The notes under the pieces are model-generated. The model worked only from the letters and a program-made list of their open reading frames with translations, had not been told where the DNA came from and ran no database searches. From Erigeron canadensis (lineage: Eukaryota > Streptophyta > Magnoliopsida > Asterales > Asteraceae), in NCBI RefSeq assembly GCF_010389155.1, contig NC_057763.1, positions 37,244,645 to 37,308,644 on the forward strand: a stretch of 64,000 nt of DNA, in the 5' to 3' direction. A program made the translations under genes and the position numbers. Below are positions 57,653-64,000 of this stretch, in pieces (the first letter of the stretch is position 1; every line of letters starts with the position of its first letter).

Positions 57653-60373
57653 AAGGATGATGTAGGGCCTGTTATAGAGGGGATTTTTAACAAGGTTTTG
57701 GGTACTGTAGAAGCTGCTCATATGGTGAGATCTGTGAAAGATTCTGAGATAAAAGATGCTATTTTTAGCATTGATAGTAATAAAGCTTCAGGCCCAGATG
57801 GATATACCTCAGGATTCTTTAAAAAGGCTTGGGATATAGTGGGTGATAAAGTCTGTTTGGCTGTTAAGGAATTTTTTGAGAATGGCATATTATTAGGGGA
57901 GATTAATGCCACTTTAATTGCACTAATTCCTAAAGTTAACACTCCTAATAGAGTTTCTGAATTCAGGCCTATTGCATGCTGTAATGTGATATATAAATGC
58001 ATAAGTAAAATACTCACTAGCAGGATTCAGGAAGGACTTTCTAAGGTTGTGAGTGTCAACCAAAGTGCATTTATACCGGGAAGACACATACAAGATAATA
58101 TTCTTATTGCACAAGAGCTACTTAGGGGATATAACAGGAGACATGGACCTAAAAGGTGTGCCATGCAGATTGATATCCAAAAAGCCTATGACACAGTAAG
58201 TTGGAGTTTTCTTGAAAATATCCTTGGTAAATTTGGATTCCATGATATGATGATTAAATGGATAATGGCTTGTGTAAGCTCTTCAAAATTCTCTATATAT
58301 TTGAATGGGGAAATTCATGGATATTTTAAAGGAGGGAGAGGTCTAAGGCAGGGTGACCCTATTTCACCATATTTATTCACCTTGGTTATGGAGGTTTTCA
58401 GTTTGATTATGAGAAAAAAGATAGAGGAGTCTGAGGATTTTAGATTTCACTTTGGATGTAAGGAGTTACAGTTATCTCATATGTGTTTTGCTGATGACCT
58501 ATTAGTGGTATGTAAGGGAAACAGTGGATCTCTGAAGGTAGTGAAGAAGGTTTTGGATGAGTTTAGTTTGATGTCTGGATTGCAGCCTAATATGGGTAAG
58601 AGTACTATCTTTTTTGGAAGTCTTACTCAAAATGAAAAGAGAGAGTTGTTTCATATACTGCTATTTAAAAGTGGGAAACTGCCAGTAAGGTACGTGGGAG
58701 TTCCATTATTGGATAAGAAATTAGGAGCTAAGGATTGCAAAGTGCTGATGGACAAAGTTAGGAATAGGATTGAATGTTGGAGGAATAAGAGTTTATCTTA
58801 TGCAGGAAGAATTCAATTAATAGCTTATGTACTAACTTCCATGCATGTTTACTGGGCTTCTGTGTTTTTGCTACCTAATTCTGTGATTAAGGATTTGGAG
58901 AAATTATTTAAGAGGTTTTTATGGAACTATGGGGATTCTGCTAAAGGGAAGGCAAGGGTGGCTTGGAAGGACATCTGCAGACCAAAGGATCAGGGGGGAT
59001 TGGGATTAAAAGACATAAAGAGATGGAATGAAGTGTTGATGATTAGACAATTTTGGAAAATTATAGAAAACAAAGAATCTCTATGGGCAAATTGGGTGAA
59101 TGTGGTGAAACTCAAAAATAAAAGTGTTTGGTGCTATCAAGTGGATAAGGCAGACAGTTGGGGGTGGAAAAATATGATGGAGATAAGGAACTTAATTAGA
59201 AATCATATATTTGTTGAGCTTGGTGATGGCAAGGGTACTTCTATGTGGCATGACAAGTGGTGTGTTGATGGGCCTCTCCATGAGTTTATCAGTAGAAGAA
59301 CCATTTATGATGCTAGAATTGAAGATGATGTTACTGTGGATATACTGTTAGATAATGGGGTATGGAAATGGCCTGATGGATGGATTGATCAATTTCCTAT
59401 TTTAAGGAATATTGATGTTCCTAATATTTGTAGTGGAAAACCAGACAAAGCAATGTGGCTAACCAAGAAAAACCAGAAAGTTGAATTTTCCACTAACCAA
59501 GCTTGGCATGATTTAAGAGAAAGTTGGCCTGAGGTAGAGTGGAAGAAGGTTGTTTGGTTTAAGCAGTGTATCCCTAGACACGCATTTATACTATGGTTGG
59601 CTATACAAGGAAAATTGCTCACGCAAGATAAGATGGTTGCTTGGGGTACAAATGAAGAGATGAAATGTGTGTTCTGTAATTACACTGCTGATAGTCATGC
59701 TCATCTATTTTTTGAATGTGACTCTGTGACAGATATTTGGAAAGACTGCAGTAAATATATGAAGAAAGAACAAGGATTGAAGGGTTTGCAGGATGTGATA
59801 AGGAGCTTATCCAGTGAAGAAGGCATGAATAATATTAATGTGGTAATGAAAAAACTTCTTGTGGCTGCTGCAGTGTATTATATATGGCAAGAGCGAAATG
59901 CCAGAATTTTTAAGAAGCAACAAAGAAGTAAGGAGGCTATTTGCCAGATTATTAGAGACAGTGTTAGAATTCAATTGATGAGCATTAAAGTAAGGGAAAC
60001 AAGGAATGTTGAAAAGGTTGCAGAAATGTGGGAGCTAAGCTGGAGAAACAACTTCCTCATTGCTATATAGTTCTGCTGGTGTGTGCTTTGTGGCTATATT
60101 TGCGTATGGGAATAGTAAGTCATGCAAGATGGGACTACTTGGTCCCATACTGATGCAGTCTGAACAATTAAGGATAGATTCTGATGTGGGATTGATTTTG
60201 AGAATTGGATGGTGTATAGATGGATTGTTGTTGCTTCCTGCATATTTTTCCTGCAGAAGGTTTTTAGTTTTTGTTTTTAGTTTGGTATAGATGTTTGTAT
60301 GTGTTACTTGGAGTATCCAAATTACTTATATTGTAAATGTGTACATTTTGAGATAGTATTACAATTCACAATT
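57653..60373 (+). mobile_element. 5'-truncated LINE (non-LTR retrotransposon)
   Basis: The insertion is bounded by near-identical 14-bp direct repeats AAATATGTGGGAAA (57639-57652 and 60380-60393), extendable to about 20 bp by TACAT a few bases upstream of each. The element lacks the ORF1 and endonuclease parts, as expected after incomplete reverse transcription. Its 3' region (60071-60373) is non-coding and has no clear poly(A). Confidence 0.83.
57698..60070 (+). CDS. LINE reverse transcriptase, partial ORF2, about 790 aa
   Basis: One open frame without internal stop. It is already open upstream of 57698, so no true start exists (57698 is not an ATG). Motifs in order: KASGPDGYTSGFFKKAW, FRPIACCNVIYKCISKI, AFIPGRHIQDNILIAQEL, IDIQKAYDTVSW, GLRQGDPISPYLF, and the catalytic FADDLLVV (two Asp kept). 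Then come thumb and connection sequences (GLQPNMGKSTIFF, YVGVPLLDKKLG, RCxxWxNKSLSYAGR-like), and a C-terminal zf-RVT-type zinc region with KCVFC and HLFFEC. The N-terminal AP-endonuclease is absent. The uninterrupted frame suggests a recent insertion. Confidence 0.93.
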   Translation: MGTVEAAHMVRSVKDSEIKDAIFSIDSNKASGPDGYTSGFFKKAWDIVGDKVCLAVKEFFENGILLGEINATLIALIPKVNTPNRVSEFRPIACCNVIYKCISKILTSRIQEGLSKVVSVNQSAFIPGRHIQDNILIAQELLRGYNRRHGPKRCAMQIDIQKAYDTVSWSFLENILGKFGFHDMMIKWIMACVSSSKFSIYLNGEIHGYFKGGRGLRQGDPISPYLFTLVMEVFSLIMRKKIEESEDFRFHFGCKELQLSHMCFADDLLVVCKGNSGSLKVVKKVLDEFSLMSGLQPNMGKSTIFFGSLTQNEKRELFHILLFKSGKLPVRYVGVPLLDKKLGAKDCKVLMDKVRNRIECWRNKSLSYAGRIQLIAYVLTSMHVYWASVFLLPNSVIKDLEKLFKRFLWNYGDSAKGKARVAWKDICRPKDQGGLGLKDIKRWNEVLMIRQFWKIIENKESLWANWVNVVKLKNKSVWCYQVDKADSWGWKNMMEIRNLIRNHIFVELGDGKGTSMWHDKWCVDGPLHEFISRRTIYDARIEDDVTVDILLDNGVWKWPDGWIDQFPILRNIDVPNICSGKPDKAMWLTKKNQKVEFSTNQAWHDLRESWPEVEWKKVVWFKQCIPRHAFILWLAIQGKLLTQDKMVAWGTNEEMKCVFCNYTADSHAHLFFECDSVTDIWKDCSKYMKKEQGLKGLQDVIRSLSSEEGMNNINVVMKKLLVAAAVYYIWQERNARIFKKQQRSKEAICQIIRDSVRIQLMSIKVRETRNVEKVAEMWELSWRNNFLIAI

Positions 60374-61074
60374 TACATTAAATATGTGGGAAATAAGACC
60401 CGAATCAAAGTGGATCTTCTTAAAATCAAACACTTAGTTTCTTTCTTTTTTTTTTTCTTCGAACAATATAACTTTATCAAAAAGTATTTGGAAAAATATC
60501 AACTAAGGATAAATTAATTACACATATAAAAGAGGATTTTGAATTCACTCATGCTAAAAATTAGAATTCTTTCCTAGTTCCTATTACGAGCACTATACCA
60601 AAAGTAAGAAAACAAAACAATAGACTGAAAAAGTCGGGTGTTTCTTTCTGTTACAAGCAAAAACCACATTATTACGATACTGTTAGCTGCTCCATCAAAC
60701 CGTGTTACTGATGGTTTCAACCAATCGTTTGACTTCAACAGAGTTAGTTAAGTTGCACTAATTCAAAAGAGGGCAAGCTGGTAGGGAGATTAAAGTCTAG
60801 CCAGATTTTAATAGAGTATCATATTAGTTTTGCGCACTCAACCATCAAATGAATAATAGTTTTAGAAACATTATCACACAATAGACACCCATGACAGAAG
60901 GACTATCGATGCCACATGCGTAAAAGTTCTGTCGAGGCAGGCCTAACTCGAAGCAGACGCCATACAAATATATTTAATTAATTGGACACCACTCATAGTT
61001 AGTGATTTCCAAGTTGAGAACATGAAATTGATGAATGATGAGTGACTCCTCTTTATAGGAAACGAGCATGGTAC

Positions 61075-61200
61075 CCACGCAATGTGACGACGATGGTGGG
61101 AAAAACGATCTAATGATGTCGGTGATGGTTCTATTGGTAGTGATGGCGGTGTCAAGTGGTGTAGGTTGATGTAATTGCGATGGTAGAATTTTTTAGAATA
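61075..61200 (+). repeat. GGTGATGG-type Helitron-like repeat piece
   Basis: CGCAATGTGACGACGATGG followed by GGTGATGG and GTGGTGTAGGTTGATGTAA. It shares the ordered words of the 21.5 and 61.8 kb pieces but is more degraded. Confidence 0.4.
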
Positions 61201-61779
61201 TAAGGGTTTAAAGTATTAATTATTAAAATAAAAGTTTTGGGTACTTACGTGAAGAAAACAAAAACAAAAAAAATCCAAGGACAAATAAGGTATTTCAAAG
61301 ATAGGGAGATTTGCTTTATCAAAGAGTAGAGATTCGAAGAATAAAGTATAGAATAGTGTTGACAAAATTCGAGAAGGATGTCATATAATCCACATAAATA
61401 TGACGTGATTTTAGGTAAAATAAAACAAGTAATAAGGTAAAATAAAACAAGTAATAAAGTAAAACAAATAAAATAATAGGTTTCTTTTCACTGATAATCA
61501 CCGTGTATCATGAAAATTATCGTACATCAATTGCTTTGAGAATTTTTGTGCATCAATTTAAACATGATTTAAAGGTCAAGATCTTGTCCTACTTGTTTTA
61601 CTTTAATACTTGTTTTACAATAACCAACCACGTATTGACGTATTGTTAATATGTTACAGAATTGATCTTTACTTTAATTTAATTACATGTTACTAGGCTC
61701 ACTTTTTAACTTAGCAAAAAAAAAGATGTTTAATTTAAATTGGTTTGACTAAACAATAATATAATTTTACATATTAACA

Positions 61780-61920
61780 CGGTAGCCACACAATGCGATG
61801 GCGGTCATGACGGTGACGATGTAGTGGTGGGAGCGATTGTTGGTGGTAGAGACGACATCGAGTGATTTAGATAATTGATGTAAAAATAATTTATATAAAG
61901 AGTTAATGAAATATATTAAA
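61780..61920 (+). repeat. Helitron-like repeat piece with family signature
   Basis: ACACAATGCGATGGCGGTCA, GTAGTGGTGGGAGCGAT and GATTTAGATAATTGATGTAAAA occur in the same order as at 21.55-21.65 kb. No CTAG end is found beside it. Confidence 0.45.
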
Positions 61921-62038
61921 AGATAAAAAACTCATAATACATTTTATTTATTATAAATATTTTAGATAAATTTTTCATGTAAATTTGAATAAGGAAACAA
62001 TTTTTATAATATAATATAAATAGATGAATAGATGGTAA

Positions 62039-62223
62039 CCAACTCTTCGTAGAATAGTTGACCACCAACTGCCATTTTTTAGGAGCAACTTGGGTTCGAA
62101 TCTTGTCAGAAGCAGAATTGAATTTAAGTGGTTGAATTACCTTAACACTATCTCTGCTGGGGGTTATGTGGGTACCAATTCGGTACATGAGATCAAACGG
62201 TTCCTATCAATCTACCGTTTTTT
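62039..62223 (+). mobile_element. SINE with perfect 16-bp target-site duplication
   Basis: The 185-bp body is bounded by GATGAATAGATGGTAA on both sides (62023-62038 and 62224-62239). It contains the B-box-like TGGGTTCGAATCTTGTC (about 62089) and ends in a short T run rather than A. A clear A box is not seen, though TAGAATAGTTGACC at 62050 is in the right place. Confidence 0.85.
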
Positions 62224-63379
62224 GATGAATAGATGGTAATATAGACGCGGCAAACTTTTGCTTCATATATCCTGTTAAAATATTGCTAACCATATAATAT
62301 TTATGGAAAATGATTGATCAACCTAAAAAACAACATAATGATCAACCTAAGCACATGATGATGACATTTGACATAATCAAAGGAAGAGATTGGGAGACAG
62401 AATGAGTGGATTATACTTGTCATGTGATAAACGTTTCAGGTTGATTATTAGGTTGATTTGTTAGGTTGATATCATTATTTAATATTTATTTCGAAAGACC
62501 GATACACTACTCAAAACAAATTGTAAAAGCACATAATTTCTAACAACTAACATGGTGATGAATTATTACAAGTTCATCGGCCAAAAAGAAATAATAAAAA
62601 ATCACATAAGCTGTCTTGCTCAACCTATGCTTTTACAATCTGTTTTTTTATTCTATGTTACAAAACATCAATGCGGAAAAGACCAAAGGGGCCAGTAAGA
62701 TCCAATCACATAGTACATACATTTATCTAAATAATATATGTAAAAAGTAGCAAGTATATAAAAAATACCAAATGTCTTGCTCAATGCCATTCCCCACAAG
62801 GCCACAACTTAGATCCAGAAAGATAAACAAAAATAATACTATACAATAAGTCATATGTGCATATAAATAACAATACATGCATATAGATATTTCCTAGATT
62901 AAACTTATCTATGTCAAACATTATAATTGTCCTGGTATGTTTAGGTTTATTGTTTCTTTTTCCTATGGCCGACAACTCACAAGAATCACATCTTACTTTA
63001 TAACAACTAACAACAATAATAATACTCCGTAATTCGTAATTATATATATATATATATATATACTTTTTTATAAAAAAATAGCATTCTCTCTCATACAATA
63101 CATAGTGAAGTTATATTTATATCCTCCTTATTCCATACCCTTGTAACACACACAACCGACCCTGAAACACACACTACTCACCTTTATTAGTATATGTATA
63201 ACATTGCGATTTAAACATGTTTCATTCGAGAAAAATAAATAAGTATACATCAGACAATTTTTTAAAGTCAATTATAGTTTCAGCGGATATTATGCTATAA
63301 TTATAGCCTTAAGAATAACAACTAAATCATTAGCAAATCCTTAACAAACTTATAAACATAAAGTTACAAGTAATATGAT

Positions 63380-63531
63380 AAAGCTATGAACAAATATAAA
63401 CACAAGAAAAACACCCTCACGCTATATACCTTTCTCTCAAATTTTATTTATGGTTAAAGCTATGAACAATTATAAACACAAGAAAAACACCCTCACGCTA
63501 TATGCCTTTCTCTCAAATTTTATTTATGGGA
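63380..63531. repeat. 76-bp tandem duplication, two copies
   Basis: AAAGCTATGAACAAATATAA at 63380 and AAAGCTATGAACAATTATAA at 63456, both continuing into ACACCCTCACGCTATAT(A/G)CC and CTCTCAAATTTTATTTATGG. Three or four differences. Confidence 0.9.
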
Positions 63532-64000
63532 TTGTCTAAGTTAACAACAAATAATTATCTGCTGTTTCACCTCACACATTTAGAAAGGGGGTTGAGTTTT
63601 TATTTCATCACCGGGGAAAATTGATGTGAGGACAGGGGACTAATGTTTGCGGTATATAACATTTTCCCTTTATTTATATCTTTGTATTTTAAGGAGTGGC
63701 TAATATTTACACCCTTAAACAGAAACAGAAGTGATATTAGTACCACAAAAAGTGATTTATGTACCACACTATATAACTTTTATAACATACTGAACATGTG
63801 TGTGGTAAATATACCAGATGTTGTGGTACAAATATTAGTTCCTGAACAGAAAGTTACTAAAGTTATAGATAAACAAAAGTTATTAAGTTATATAATATAC
63901 ATAAGTTATTAAGTTATCCAACGAATAAGGCCTTAACCCGACCCGTTATAAACACTAGATGATGCATTTCGTTGCTTCCGGATCCGGGCTGCCCATGACA

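Larger units (their letters stand above)
60394..64000. other. Intergenic, no gene seen
   Basis: A+T-rich. Holds Helitron-like repeat pieces (61075-61200, 61780-61920), a SINE (62039-62223), (AT)n at about 63040-63062 and a 76-bp duplication (63380-63531). The last 60 bases become G+C-richer (TTCCGGATCCGGGCTGCCCA) and may be the edge of another gene or element cut by the window. Confidence 0.5.

Noticed and set aside
57698..57700. True start codon of the LINE reverse transcriptase
   Set aside because: The codon is TTG and the frame is already open upstream, so this is a truncation edge and not a start.
1..64000. LTR retrotransposons, organelle DNA insertions, CRISPR arrays, viral genes
   Set aside because: No long direct terminal repeats with gag/pol content, no recognisable chloroplast or mitochondrial genes, no regular spacer arrays and no viral frames were seen by eye.

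Overview
The window is nuclear DNA from a flowering plant, most likely a eudicot. It is strongly A+T-rich, its genes have many GT-AG introns, and the gaps between genes are full of small plant transposons (hAT-type, MITE, SINE, LINE, Helitron-like). The gene families (ROF/FKBP62, DUF506, P-class PPR, MHK, cyclin C, F-box/FBA) are all plant families. The species cannot be read from the sequence; an asterid is a guess. All exon models below were built by hand from reading-frame continuity and GT/AG sites.

Layout. 1-8 kb: a DUF506 gene (minus), an 886-bp hAT element with a perfect 8-bp target-site duplication, a MITE, and a three-exon gene for a small single-pass membrane protein (plus). 8-26 kb: a roughly 5.5-kb tandem segmental duplication carrying two intact 12-exon FKBP62/ROF1-type immunophilin genes (minus). 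The second copy holds a 0.7-kb hAT-like insertion. A 5.5-kb insertion in its 5' leader carries an F-box gene and separates the copy from its TATA box and heat-shock-like element, which now lie at about 25.04 kb. 26-31.7 kb: a hAT element with a MITE nested in it, a mitochondrial-type PPR gene (minus), a SINE, a second copy of the same MITE, and an intronless 151-residue protein of unknown function (plus). 36.6-40.1 kb: a four-exon quinone oxidoreductase gene of the ceQORH/AOR type (plus), with three repeats in intron 1. 40-45 kb: a hAT element with a nested MITE, and a SINE. 45.1-50.8 kb: a 17-exon MHK (MAK/CDK-like) kinase gene (plus). 52.7-56.9 kb: a nine-exon cyclin C gene (minus), convergent with MHK and carrying a SINE in an intron. 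57.6-60.4 kb: a 5'-truncated LINE with an open reverse-transcriptase frame. 60.4-64 kb: no gene seen, one SINE with a 16-bp target-site duplication, and repeats.

The genes form no operon-like system. The gene order does look ancestral. From memory, Arabidopsis has PPR, FKBP62 and DUF506 genes close together (At3g25210-25240), ceQORH next to MHK (At4g13010-13020), and ROF2 near the cyclin C genes (At5g48570-48640). This window would then be a single locus that retains neighbours dispersed in Arabidopsis. No undescribed multi-gene system was found. The most informative features are the duplicated immunophilin locus with its displaced promoter, the F-box gene broken by one in-frame stop, and several insertions that can be dated relative to each other.
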